From PS1 clade bacterium (GTDB lineage Bacteria; Pseudomonadota; Alphaproteobacteria; RS24): 9,403 bases of DNA. Positions within the stretch are counted from its first letter, which is position 1. Every line of letters starts with the position of its first letter. The notes beneath the pieces are model-generated. The model had not been told where the DNA came from. It did no database searches and saw only the letters and a list, made by a program, of their open reading frames with translations. The stretch is taken from NCBI GenBank assembly GCA_016779015.1, contig JADHOK010000047.1:1-9403 (forward strand), read 5' to 3'. A program made the translations under genes and the position numbers. Positions 1-6,841 of this stretch are shown piece after piece.

Positions 1-1488
1 TTATTCTTACTTCCGCTTTTTTCGCTATTTCCTCTGCCCGCCGCCGCGCAAACTGTCGATGAAACCATAAATCAATTCATGCAACCGCTGACCAATATGC
101 TGTCGGCGTTTATCTTTTTCTCGGTGCCGGTGGGTGGCTCCGACCTGCCTTTGATTGTCGTTTGGCTCATCATTGCGGCGTTTTTCTTCACCTTTTATCT
201 GAGTTTTATAAATCTGCGCGGTTTCGCTTTTGCCGTCAGCGTGGTGCGTGGCGCGCTGAGGAATGACAAACATGATGGCGAAATAAGCCATTTTCAGGCC
301 CTAACGGCCGCCATGTCGGGGACGATTGGCGTCGGGAATATGGCCGGTGTTGCCATCACGGTGTCGCTGGGCGGGCCGGGGGCAATTTTCTGGCTCATTG
401 TGGCGGGTTTGGTCGGGATGACGACAAAATTTGTCGAATGCACATTGGGCGTCAAATACCGCATTATCAACGCCGACGGCACTGTATCGGGCGGGCCGAT
501 GTATTATTTACGCGACGGGCTGGCCCAAAAGGGCATGGCCCGATTGGGTAAATATCTCGGCGGATTTTTCGCCGTCAGTATTGTCATTGGCTGCCTCGGC
601 GTGGGCAATATGTTCCAGTCCAATCAGGCTTACGTGCAATTGGTCGAAGTAACCGGCGGCGCGACCAGCCCGCTAGTGGGTTATGGTTGGCTGGTTGGCT
701 TGGCGCTGGCGCTGCTGGTGGGGCTGATTATTGTCGGCGGTATTCGTTCCATCGCCAATGTTACCGTGCGGTTGGTGCCGTTTATGGTGATCACTTATGT
801 GGCGATGGCTTTAATGGTGTTGCTGCTCAACTTCACCGCCATACCGTCTGCCATTGCGCTTATTTTCTCCTCGGCTTTCACCATGCAAGGGGTCTCGGGC
901 GGCTTTATCGGCATTATGATTTTGGGCTTTCAACGCGCCGCTTTTTCCAATGAGGCAGGCCTTGGCTCGGCCTCCATTGCCCACGCGGCCGTGCAAACAG
1001 ATGAGCCTTTGAGCGAGGGGTTCGTCGGCTTGCTGGAGCCGTTTGTCGACACGGTTATCGTGTGCACGCTGACCGGTCTGGTGCTGGTTATCACCATGCC
1101 GACCGAGGCTTTGATGGGCAGCGGCTTGTCGGGCATTGAGCTGACCTCGGCGGCGTTTGAAGAGAACATGTCATGGGCCCCTGTGCCGCTGTCTTTTGTG
1201 GCCATGATATTTGCCTTCTCGACCATGCTGGCATGGGCTTATTACGGCATTAAAGGTTGGACGTATTTGTTTGGCGAAAGCAAAACCAAGGAAAAAACGT
1301 TTGGCGTGATTTTTTGCATTTTCATCGTCATCGGCGCTTCTATCAAGCTGGATACGGTGCTGGAATTTGCCGATGCGATGATTTTCATCATGGCCATTCC
1401 GAACCTTATCGGGCTGTATATTCTGGCCCCTGATGTGAAGAAAGATTTGGCCGCTTATATGCAAAAGCTGCAGACGCAACGCGCTTAA
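1..1488 (+). CDS. Sodium:alanine/glycine symporter, AGCS family (5'-truncated by window edge)
   Basis: Inner-membrane secondary transporter that takes up a small neutral amino acid (alanine or glycine in characterised AGCS members) with Na+. Reading is open from base 1, so the true start lies upstream and 495 codons are visible. An internal ATG at 79 is not a good start: the in-frame codons before it encode a hydrophobic stretch ending PLPAAAQ, which looks like a cleavable signal peptide and continues straight into the family's usual VDE start region. Family signatures are clear: the AMSGTIGVGNMAGVA segment near the N-terminus, then TKFVECTLGVKYR, and the AGCS hallmark FSNEAGLGSA at about nt 943-972, followed by QTDEP and LEPFVDT. 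Many hydrophobic helices follow one another throughout. The exact substrate cannot be told from sequence. The family call is very secure. Confidence 0.95.
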   Translation, partial: LFLLPLFSLFPLPAAAQTVDETINQFMQPLTNMLSAFIFFSVPVGGSDLPLIVVWLIIAAFFFTFYLSFINLRGFAFAVSVVRGALRNDKHDGEISHFQALTAAMSGTIGVGNMAGVAITVSLGGPGAIFWLIVAGLVGMTTKFVECTLGVKYRIINADGTVSGGPMYYLRDGLAQKGMARLGKYLGGFFAVSIVIGCLGVGNMFQSNQAYVQLVEVTGGATSPLVGYGWLVGLALALLVGLIIVGGIRSIANVTVRLVPFMVITYVAMALMVLLLNFTAIPSAIALIFSSAFTMQGVSGGFIGIMILGFQRAAFSNEAGLGSASIAHAAVQTDEPLSEGFVGLLEPFVDTVIVCTLTGLVLVITMPTEALMGSGLSGIELTSAAFEENMSWAPVPLSFVAMIFAFSTMLAWAYYGIKGWTYLFGESKTKEKTFGVIFCIFIVIGASIKLDTVLEFADAMIFIMAIPNLIGLYILAPDVKKDLAAYMQKLQTQRA

Positions 1489-1518
1489 GGCGTGGCGCGG
1501 GCCGCGCCGAAAAACGCC
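1489..1518 (+). terminator. GC-rich hairpin just after the symporter stop (possible terminator)
   Basis: Directly after the stop codon, GGCGT (1489-1493) pairs with ACGCC (1514-1518), and inside it GGCGC (1494-1498) pairs with GCGCC (1504-1508), with GAAAA left as a bulge on the 3' side. This is a very stable stem, but no run of T follows it, so it is not a classical intrinsic terminator. It may instead be an mRNA 3'-end stabilising stem or a weak terminator. Confidence 0.35.
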
Positions 1519-1525
1519 TGCTGAA

Positions 1526-1573
1526 CCCTCTCTTTATCCCTCTGCTTATTCCTCTGTTTATCCCTCTCTTTCG
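1526..1573. repeat. Four tandem copies of a 12-bp unit, consensus CCCTCTSTTTAT
   Basis: Four uninterrupted 12-bp units lie at 1526-1537, 1538-1549, 1550-1561 and 1562-1573 (CCCTCTCTTTAT, CCCTCTGCTTAT, TCCTCTGTTTAT, CCCTCTCTTTCG). The plus strand is almost purely pyrimidine. The array sits between the symporter and the first hotdog gene and ends 30 bp before that gene's ATG, so it overlaps the place where the hotdog promoter should be. The imperfect copies suggest an old array, not one that is now expanding. Confidence 0.8.
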
Positions 1574-1589
1574 CGCGGCTGCGTTTTCG

Positions 1590-1595
1590 TTTAAC
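1590..1595 (+). promoter_or_regulatory. Candidate -10 element for a leaderless hotdog transcript
   Basis: TTTAAC at 1590-1595 ends eight bases before the ATG at 1604, and no purine-rich Shine-Dalgarno sequence lies between them. If this is a -10 box, transcription would start at or within a base or two of the ATG, giving a leaderless mRNA. The matching -35 region would fall in the last unit of the tandem repeat and is a poor match to TTGACA. This is a weak inference. Confidence 0.25.
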
Positions 1596-1603
1596 TTGCG
1601 CGC

Positions 1604-2104
1604 ATGTCAGACAATGAATTAATTTTCCCCGACCTGCCCGGCATCGATATCACGCCTGTGCATCAGGGAAGCCGCAGCCCGATGGGGGCGAATATCGGCA
1701 TGAATTATCTCGGCGTAGGCGATAAGCGCATTTGCACCGGCCTGAAATGGGACGCCGCACTGGTCGGCAATGCCGAGACCGGCGTGCTGCACGGCGGCGT
1801 GGTGACGGCGCTGATTGACGAGACGGCGGGCGGCGCGACAGTGCTGGCGACCGGGCATAAAGTCTCCGTCGCCACCATCGATTTGCGGGTCGATTATATG
1901 CGCCCGGCTGAGCCGCATAAGAACCTGTATTGCACGGCTTATATTTATCGCCTGACCGAGCGGGTGGCGTTTTTCAACGCCGAGGCGTTCCACGACGACC
2001 CCACCAAACCGATTGCGGTCGGCACCGGCACGTTCATGCTAGGGGCCAATGCAACGGTGCCGGATATTCTCGGCAGTCCTTTTAAGGAGCCCAATAATGC
2101 ATGA
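1604..2104 (+). CDS. PaaI-like hotdog-fold acyl-CoA thioesterase (first of pair)
   Basis: A 166-residue cytoplasmic protein of the PaaI/4-hydroxybenzoyl-CoA thioesterase hotdog superfamily, expected to hydrolyse acyl- or aryl-CoA thioesters. The core motif is HGGVVTALID at residues 63-72: His63-Gly64-Gly65 and the acid Asp72, nine residues after the His as in E. coli PaaI. The central strand continues as TIDLRVDYMRPA (91-102), the usual PaaI arrangement. An N-terminal tail of about 45 residues precedes the fold, and a short C-terminal tail follows. ATG 1604 is the first start after an in-frame TAA at 1592-1594, but it has no Shine-Dalgarno. The gene overlaps the next hotdog gene by 8 bp. Family is secure; the substrate is unknown. 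Confidence 0.88.
   Translation: MSDNELIFPDLPGIDITPVHQGSRSPMGANIGMNYLGVGDKRICTGLKWDAALVGNAETGVLHGGVVTALIDETAGGATVLATGHKVSVATIDLRVDYMRPAEPHKNLYCTAYIYRLTERVAFFNAEAFHDDPTKPIAVGTGTFMLGANATVPDILGSPFKEPNNA
2084..2089 (+). promoter_or_regulatory. Ribosome binding site AAGGAG that sets the second hotdog start
   Basis: AAGGAG lies 7 bases before the ATG at 2097, inside the coding sequence of the upstream gene. It favours 2097 over an in-frame ATG at 2049, which would add 16 residues unlike the family's N-terminus. Confidence 0.8.
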
Positions 2105-2543
2105 CGCTGAATTGGTTAAAGCCTTTCTGGCTGCCATCCCCTATGCGCAGAAATTGGGCGTGACGGCAGCGTTGGGTGATGATGGGCGGGTGACCTGCAC
2201 CATGCCGTTCAATGATAATCATATCGGCAATAAGCAATTGCCGGCGTTGCATGGCGGCAGTCTGGCAAGCTTTTTGGAAATCACCGCTATTTTGGAGCTG
2301 GCCCGCCAACGAGCGGCCATTCAACAAGTCGACAGCGTTGAGGCGGCGCACAGCGCAGTGCCGCTGCCGGTCAATGTGACGGTGCAATATTTGCGCAGCG
2401 CCGGGGCCTTGCCATGCACCGCCGAGGCCACGGTTTTGAAAATCGGCCGCCGCACCAGCACGGTTTTCGCGCAAGTCTGGCAAGACGATGCCGCAAAACC
2501 CGTCACCTCCATGACCGGCGTGTTTATCCAGCCAAAAGCATAA
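2097..2543 (+). CDS. PaaI-like hotdog-fold thioesterase (second of pair)
   Basis: A 148-residue protein of the same hotdog thioesterase superfamily as its upstream neighbour, but clearly diverged from it. The motif is LHGGSLASFLE at 51-61: His52-Gly53-Gly54, with Glu61 where the upstream protein and E. coli PaaI have Asp. A helix rich in Ala and Leu follows, then the central strand PVNVTVQYLR (91-100). I chose the start at 2097 because of the AAGGAG 7 bases upstream and because it begins right at the family's N-terminal helix. Its first 8 bp overlap the end of the first hotdog gene, so translation is probably coupled and the two products may pair into a mixed oligomer. It could be a thioesterase of changed specificity or a non-catalytic partner. 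The function is not known from sequence. Confidence 0.87.
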   Translation: MHDAELVKAFLAAIPYAQKLGVTAALGDDGRVTCTMPFNDNHIGNKQLPALHGGSLASFLEITAILELARQRAAIQQVDSVEAAHSAVPLPVNVTVQYLRSAGALPCTAEATVLKIGRRTSTVFAQVWQDDAAKPVTSMTGVFIQPKA

Positions 2544-2616
2544 GCCGGATAATCGGGTCATTAAGGCTTGCCTCGTGCGGCTAAGCGGTTAGTGTTTTTC
2601 AAAACAGGAGATAACC

Positions 2617-3492
2617 ATGAGCGATGAACAACAAGCCCCCGAAAATCAGGACGAATATGTGCCGCCCAAAATCTGGGAATGGAACCAGGAAAGCGGTGGC
2701 CGCTTTGCCAATATCAACCGACCGATTGCCGGTGCGACGCATGATAAAGAATTGCCGATCGGCAACCACCCAATTCAGCTTTACTCGCTGGGCACGCCCA
2801 ATGGCGTGAAAGTGACGGTGATGCTGGAGGAGCTGCTGGCGCTGGGTAACGAAGGCGCAGAATATGATGCTTGGCTCATCAATATTGGTGAGGGCGACCA
2901 GTTCGGTTCGGGCTTTGTCGATATCAATCCAAACTCGAAAATTCCCGCGATGATGGACCGCAGCGGCAAACAGCCGATAAGGTTGTTTGAGAGCGCCTCC
3001 ATGCTGGTGCATTTGTCTGAAAAATTCGGCGAATTTATGCCCAAAGACGGCCAAGCGCGGGCCGAGGCTTATAGCTGGCTGTTCTGGCAAATGGGCTCCG
3101 CGCCGTATTTGGGCGGCGGCTTTGGTCATTTTTACGCCTATGCGCCGTATAAAATGGAATATCCAATCAATCGTTTTGCCATGGAAGTGAAGCGGCAAAT
3201 GGATGTGTTGGACCGCCATTTGGCCGATAATGAATTCCTTGCCGGTAGCGCGTACACCATTGCCGATATGGCCACCTGGCCGTGGTATGGCGCGCTGGCC
3301 TCGGGCCTGCTTTACGATTCAAAAGAGTTTCTGCAAGTGCACACTTACGAACATCTCAATCGATGGGCCAAGCAAATCGCTGAACGCCCTGCCGTGCAAC
3401 GCGGGGCCATTGTCAATCGACCTTGGGGCGATAAATCGGCGCTGGAACGCCATAGCGCGGCCGATATTGATGCGGTGTTGAACGCTGATTAA
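2617..3492 (+). CDS. yghU: Glutathione-dependent disulfide-bond oxidoreductase YghU-like (GST superfamily)
   Basis: A 291-residue cytoplasmic protein that matches E. coli YghU closely over its whole length. Shared segments include FANINRP near residue 30, LYSLGTPNG and VMLEELLALG in the thioredoxin-fold domain, EYDAWLINIG, NPNSKIPA with the cis-proline, FLGGGFGHF-like PYLGGGFGHF, AINRF-like PINRF, and YTIADMA in the helical domain, then ERPAVQRG near the C-terminus. YghU binds two glutathione molecules and reduces small disulfides such as 2-hydroxyethyl disulfide; it lacks a catalytic cysteine. An AGGAG at 2606-2610 sits 6 bases before the ATG. The 73 bp before the gene show no convincing promoter, so it could be read through from the hotdog pair or have its own weak promoter. 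The gene ends at a strong terminator. The call is very secure. Confidence 0.95.
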   Translation: MSDEQQAPENQDEYVPPKIWEWNQESGGRFANINRPIAGATHDKELPIGNHPIQLYSLGTPNGVKVTVMLEELLALGNEGAEYDAWLINIGEGDQFGSGFVDINPNSKIPAMMDRSGKQPIRLFESASMLVHLSEKFGEFMPKDGQARAEAYSWLFWQMGSAPYLGGGFGHFYAYAPYKMEYPINRFAMEVKRQMDVLDRHLADNEFLAGSAYTIADMATWPWYGALASGLLYDSKEFLQVHTYEHLNRWAKQIAERPAVQRGAIVNRPWGDKSALERHSAADIDAVLNAD

Positions 3493-3493
3493 A

Positions 3494-3522
3494 AAAAAGC
3501 CGGGTCCCAGACCCGGCTTTTT
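3494..3522. terminator. Bidirectional intrinsic terminator between yghU and the convergent MDR gene
   Basis: GCCGGGTC (3499-3506), a CCA loop and GACCCGGC (3510-3517) form a perfect 8-bp GC-rich stem. A run of A on the left (the stop codon's TAA runs into it) and TTTTT on the right extend the stem, so either strand ends in a U tract. It lies immediately after the yghU stop and 31 bp beyond the end of the oppositely directed gene, so it can stop transcription from both sides. Confidence 0.92.
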
Positions 3523-3553
3523 CATTTCGCTTAAACGCTAGGCCTTGAAGCGG

Positions 3554-4672
3554 CTATTTTTGCGGCTTGATGAGATATTTCTCGCCGGTTTTTTTCGGCA
3601 TATAGCGCGCAATATTGGCCGGGTCGATGGCTTCCGACAGGCTCAGCTCATCAGTTATGTTGCTGGCAAAAGTCGTCTTAATTTCATTGGCGACTCGGGC
3701 CTGCAATTCGCCCATGCGCTCGAAGCCGATTTTTTGCAAGAACGGCGTCAGCAGCCAACCGCCAACCCCCCAATGCATGCCATAGCTCTGGCCCAACGTC
3801 ACCGGACCTTGCGCCAGACGGCCATAAATATAGACCTGCTTGTGCTGGTCGGAGCCGTAAGTGTTGAGGCCTTTGGTGTTGCGGCTGAGCGCGCGCTCCA
3901 TCGAAGACAGCAGCGTGTCGGCCATATCGCCCGCGCCAATGGCGTCAAATGCCAAAGTGGCTTCGGTTTCGGCCATGGCGTCCACCAGTTGCTCTTTGAA
4001 ATCATCATCATTGGAATTGATGACATATTTGGCGCCGATATCTGTGAGGATTTTCGCCTGCTCGTCCGAACGAATAATGCAGATAAGCGGGATGTCTTCT
4101 TGCAAACACAGCTTCAGCACCATTTGTCCGAGATTGGACGCCGCCGCCGTGTGCACCATGGCTTTATGACCTTCGGCTTTCAGGGTCTCGATGAAACCGA
4201 GCGCGGTTAGCGGATTGACGTAAGACGATGCGGCTTCATTAGCGCTGGTATCATCTTTATGCGGCAGGCACATAAAGGCCGGCGCTTTGACGAATTGCTG
4301 ATAACACTGGCCGGTGACCAGCGAGACCAGCTTGCCTTCCAAATGCTTGGCATTGGCCCCGGCGGCGATAACGCGGCCCGCACCTTCATTGCCGACCGGT
4401 AGGGTCTGGTCGAGGCGCGCGCGCATGGCTTCAACAAATTGTTCCGGTACCGGCGCGACCATTTTTTGTTCATTGCCCTCGGTCACCAGCTTGCCTTTGG
4501 AATAATCGGCAAAGCCCAGAAGCGGGAACATGTCGGACGGGTTGATCGGTGCGGATTCCATTTCGACGACGACCTCATCATCATTAGGGGTCGGCATCTC
4601 ATTTTCGACGATGGATAAAATCAGCTCACCATCGGCGGTTGCGGTTGATACGATTTGGCGATTTACACTCAT
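3554..4672 (-). CDS. Zinc-independent MDR oxidoreductase, NADPH:quinone reductase-like
   Basis: A 372-residue cytoplasmic medium-chain dehydrogenase/reductase. The N-terminal GroES-like domain carries APINPSD (41-47), a segment typical of the quinone oxidoreductase and enoyl reductase branch, and GNEGAGRVIAAG (94-105). A Rossmann domain follows, with HTAAASNLGQMVLKLC (174-189) as the nucleotide-binding turn. The usual catalytic and structural zinc cysteines are not seen, so the enzyme is expected to use NAD(P)H without zinc. Its substrate could be a quinone, an enone or an enoyl-thioester. AAGGAG on the minus strand (4680-4685) lies 7 bases from the start. It is the last gene of an operon, 23 bp after the carboxyltransferase, so it may process a related acyl-CoA or ketone. 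The superfamily is secure and the substrate unknown. Confidence 0.88.
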   Translation of the reverse strand: MSVNRQIVSTATADGELILSIVENEMPTPNDDEVVVEMESAPINPSDMFPLLGFADYSKGKLVTEGNEQKMVAPVPEQFVEAMRARLDQTLPVGNEGAGRVIAAGANAKHLEGKLVSLVTGQCYQQFVKAPAFMCLPHKDDTSANEAASSYVNPLTALGFIETLKAEGHKAMVHTAAASNLGQMVLKLCLQEDIPLICIIRSDEQAKILTDIGAKYVINSNDDDFKEQLVDAMAETEATLAFDAIGAGDMADTLLSSMERALSRNTKGLNTYGSDQHKQVYIYGRLAQGPVTLGQSYGMHWGVGGWLLTPFLQKIGFERMGELQARVANEIKTTFASNITDELSLSEAIDPANIARYMPKKTGEKYLIKPQK

Positions 4673-4695
4673 TTTTCTTCTCCTTCGAAAAGCGG

Positions 4696-6267
4696 TTACG
4701 GGCGCATGCCTGTAAGATATGGCCCGGGTGATTGACTTTGCATAGCAGCGATGGCGAGGCGCAACCAGCTAATTAATTTCGGCCGCGTCTCGCGCGGGTC
4801 GATAATCTCATGCACGGAAAGCCCCTCGGCACGCGGGAAAGGTGACTGGCTGGCCGCCAGCATATCTTCCAATTCTTTTTGCCGCGCTTGCGGGTCTTCG
4901 GCGGCAGCAATTTCGCGGGCGAAAGCGACCGCCACGCCGCCCTCCACCGGCAGCGCGCCGCTGGCGGCGCTCGGCCAACTCAGCACATAGCCGTCAGGGC
5001 CGAAATGCGCTTGCGCGGCGACGCCAAAAGCTTTCAGCACTTGTATGCTGGCCCATGGCACGCGGCTTTGCAGCACTGCCGAAATGGCGGCCGTGCCGTG
5101 GCGAATGGTTCCGGCTTGCTCGCTATCCGGGCCAATCATAAACCCCGGCTCATCGACAAAACTGACAATCGGCAGGTGGAAGCTGTTGCAGAAATCGGCA
5201 AAGCGACGCAGTTTTTGCGCCGCCGCCGCGGTCATGGCACCGGCATAATACATGCAATCATTGCCGATAACGCCGACGCTCTCGCCATCGAGGCGCGCCA
5301 GACCGGTAATCAGACTGGGGCCGTATTTGCGCGACATTTCAAAAAAGCTTGAGCCGTCCTGGTCTTTATCAACCACCGCTTCGATGATTTTGCGCATCTG
5401 AAACGGCTGGCGACGATTGGTCGGCACAATGGTTGCGAGACTGTCTTCGCAGCGATCGGCTTTATCCGTGCAAGCAATCTTTTCGGGATAGGCCCAGGCA
5501 TTATCGGGCAGATAAGACAGGAAGCGGCGAATTTGCGCCATTGCGTCTTCTTCATCCTTTGCCAGATTATCGATCGCGCCGGAGGCCAGATGGACTTGCG
5601 GGCCGCCCAATTCTTCTTTGGTCATGTCATGGCCGAGCGCGCGTTTGACCACTTGCGGGCCGGCGATGAGAACGGCAGCGTTTTGGGTCATTATGGTGAA
5701 ATGCGAAGCCACAAGGCGCGCCGCGGGCAGACCGGCGACCGGCCCCAAAGCCGCCGATGCGACCGGCACGGCGGACAGGGTCTCGGCCAGAGGCACAAAA
5801 CGCGATTGGCTGAACACCGGCTCGCCGAGCGGGCGTCGGTTTTTCTCTTTATTGGTGCCGCCGACCGAGCCGCCGCCGCCTTCGTGCAAGCGGATGAGCG
5901 GCAGCTTATATTGCACTGCCAGCTTTTCCGTATAGACGCTTTTGCGTAAGCCCGCCGGATTGGGTGAGCCGCCGCGCACGGTGAAATCCTCGCCGCCGAC
6001 AATCACTTTGCGGCCGTTAATCTCACCAAAACCGAGAATAAAATTGGCCGGCTGGAAATCCTTGAGCTGGCCTTTGTCGTCATATTCGGGGACGCCTGCG
6101 CCCTCGCCAATCTCATCAAAACTGTTTTTATCGAGCAGCATATCGACCCGCTCGCGAATGGTCAGGCGGCCTTTTTTGTGGTGCGTGGCCACCGCCTCTT
6201 TGCCGCCCTGCTGTTTGGCCAGCTTGCGGCGTTTTTTAATCTCATCAATTTCGCTGTCCCAGCTCAT
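4696..6267 (-). CDS. Acyl-CoA carboxylase, carboxyltransferase (beta) subunit
   Basis: A 523-residue protein with the two crotonase-fold halves of a biotin-dependent carboxyltransferase, which moves CO2 from carboxybiotin to an acyl-CoA. In the first half GRLTIRERVDMLLD (33-46) and HEGGGGSVGG (about 128-137) are family hallmarks; in the second, FVDEPGFMIG and GTIRHG are followed by KAFG and GALPVEGG. The C-terminus IIDPRETRPKL is standard. The second half differs from classical PccB: the KAYGGAYD stretch reads KAFGVAAQ, so the Asp that tunes acyl-chain choice in PccB/AccB is Gln. This fits a divergent branch often auto-named propionyl- or methylmalonyl-CoA enzyme, whose substrate is unsettled. 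A purine-rich GGGGAG stretch precedes ATG 6267. It lies 17 bp after the biotin carrier gene, evidently one operon. No biotin carboxylase is in the window. Confidence 0.92.
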   Translation of the reverse strand: MSWDSEIDEIKKRRKLAKQQGGKEAVATHHKKGRLTIRERVDMLLDKNSFDEIGEGAGVPEYDDKGQLKDFQPANFILGFGEINGRKVIVGGEDFTVRGGSPNPAGLRKSVYTEKLAVQYKLPLIRLHEGGGGSVGGTNKEKNRRPLGEPVFSQSRFVPLAETLSAVPVASAALGPVAGLPAARLVASHFTIMTQNAAVLIAGPQVVKRALGHDMTKEELGGPQVHLASGAIDNLAKDEEDAMAQIRRFLSYLPDNAWAYPEKIACTDKADRCEDSLATIVPTNRRQPFQMRKIIEAVVDKDQDGSSFFEMSRKYGPSLITGLARLDGESVGVIGNDCMYYAGAMTAAAAQKLRRFADFCNSFHLPIVSFVDEPGFMIGPDSEQAGTIRHGTAAISAVLQSRVPWASIQVLKAFGVAAQAHFGPDGYVLSWPSAASGALPVEGGVAVAFAREIAAAEDPQARQKELEDMLAASQSPFPRAEGLSVHEIIDPRETRPKLISWLRLAIAAMQSQSPGPYLTGMRP

Positions 6268-6284
6268 GGCACTCCCCCCGCGCC

Positions 6285-6494
6285 CTATTCGAGCGTCGCA
6301 ATTATTTGGCCCTCTTCGATCATATCGCCCTCGGCAATATGCAACTGTTTCAGCGTGCCGGCTTGCGGAGCGACAATCGGGATTTCCATTTTCATGGATT
6401 CCAATATGACTATGACATCATCGACCGCCAAATCGGCGCCCGCTTCGGCAATGATTTTCCAAACGCTGCCGGCTATTTCACTCTTTACCTGCAT
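6285..6494 (-). CDS. Free-standing biotinyl carrier protein (biotin/lipoyl attachment domain)
   Basis: A 69-residue cytoplasmic protein that consists only of a biotinyl domain. The biotinylation motif ESMKMEIP is at residues 32-39, with Lys35 as the biotin attachment site, flanked by the usual beta-strand repeats (IAGSVWKII before, APQAGTLKQL after). The carrier shuttles carboxybiotin from a biotin carboxylase to a carboxyltransferase; the carboxyltransferase is the next gene, 17 bp on. I chose ATG 6494 because GGAGG (6501-6505, minus strand) lies 6 bases upstream; an upstream in-frame ATG at 6512 would put that site inside the gene and add an unlikely MRRRKS. It is much shorter than AccB, having no N-terminal linker region. 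A lipoyl carrier is less likely given the MKM motif and the neighbour. Confidence 0.92.
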   Translation of the reverse strand: MQVKSEIAGSVWKIIAEAGADLAVDDVIVILESMKMEIPIVAPQAGTLKQLHIAEGDMIEEGQIIATLE

Positions 6495-6628
6495 GGATTT
6501 CCTCCGCCGCAAAGCCTAGCCAAAAGGCAGGGCGCTAGGCAAGCCCGCACTTTGCATGGTCGGGTGCATAAAACGCTGGCCAAGGGTATAGGGCGCTTTG
6601 TAAGCTGACGCCGTTTGGAGGGGGTTTC
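6495..6628. promoter_or_regulatory. Divergent regulatory region between the carboxylase operon and the small membrane gene
   Basis: These 134 bp must hold the start signals for both strands. A perfect inverted repeat, GCCTAGC (6514-6520) and GCTAGGC (6534-6540) with a 13-base centre, lies 20-46 bases before the biotin carrier ATG and could be an operator or an mRNA leader hairpin. On the plus strand TATAGG (6587-6592) is a fair -10, about 36 bases before ATG 6629, with TGCATA (6565-6570) as a weak -35 at 16 bp. AGGGCGCT occurs twice, at 6529-6536 and 6590-6597. Promoter positions are weak inferences; the inverted repeat is seen directly. Confidence 0.45.
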
Positions 6629-6841
6629 ATGACCGAAGACAATCAACATTCAGATGAAGCGCAAGGCAAGACGCCGCGGCATATGGATAGCCGCATGGTG
6701 TTTGCCGCCGTCGCGCTTATCGCTTTTGTCTGGCTCAGCGTGTTCATCATCCTGCCAGGTGTCACCGGCAAGCCCGGCGTGGCGCAGCAAATGCAACAAG
6801 ACTTGCAAGAGGGAAAGTCGAATGGGGCGCTTGACAGGTAA
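6629..6841 (+). CDS. Small single-pass membrane protein, unrecognised
   Basis: A 70-residue protein I do not recognise. It has a polar, charged N-terminus (residues 1-22), one hydrophobic helix from about Met23 to Ile41 ending in LPGV, then a polar Gln/Lys-rich tail to residue 70, so it should sit in the inner membrane with a single span. Translation is well supported: GGAGGGGG begins 12 bases before the ATG, at 6617-6624. Its last 20 bases overlap the start of dgkA, whose own ribosome binding site lies within this gene, so the two are probably translationally coupled. That suggests a role near the lipid-kinase step or in the envelope, but no function can be assigned. Confidence 0.7.
   Translation: MTEDNQHSDEAQGKTPRHMDSRMVFAAVALIAFVWLSVFIILPGVTGKPGVAQQMQQDLQEGKSNGALDR

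Noticed and set aside
2082..2561. A 159-codon minus-strand open frame opposite the second hotdog gene
   Set aside because: Same shadow pattern, no ribosome binding site and no recognisable domain.
2542..2616. AAGCC/GGCTT stem and a possible promoter before yghU
   Set aside because: The stem is 5 bp with an 18-base loop, and the best -35/-10 candidates match the consensus at about half the positions.
2599..3219. A 206-codon open frame on the minus strand opposite yghU
   Set aside because: The plus strand clearly encodes YghU over its full length; the antisense frame is His/Arg-rich shadow sequence.
3545..4210. A 221-codon open frame on the plus strand opposite the MDR gene
   Set aside because: It is antisense to a well-conserved coding sequence, has low-complexity Arg/His/Gln composition typical of shadow frames, and shows no family motif.
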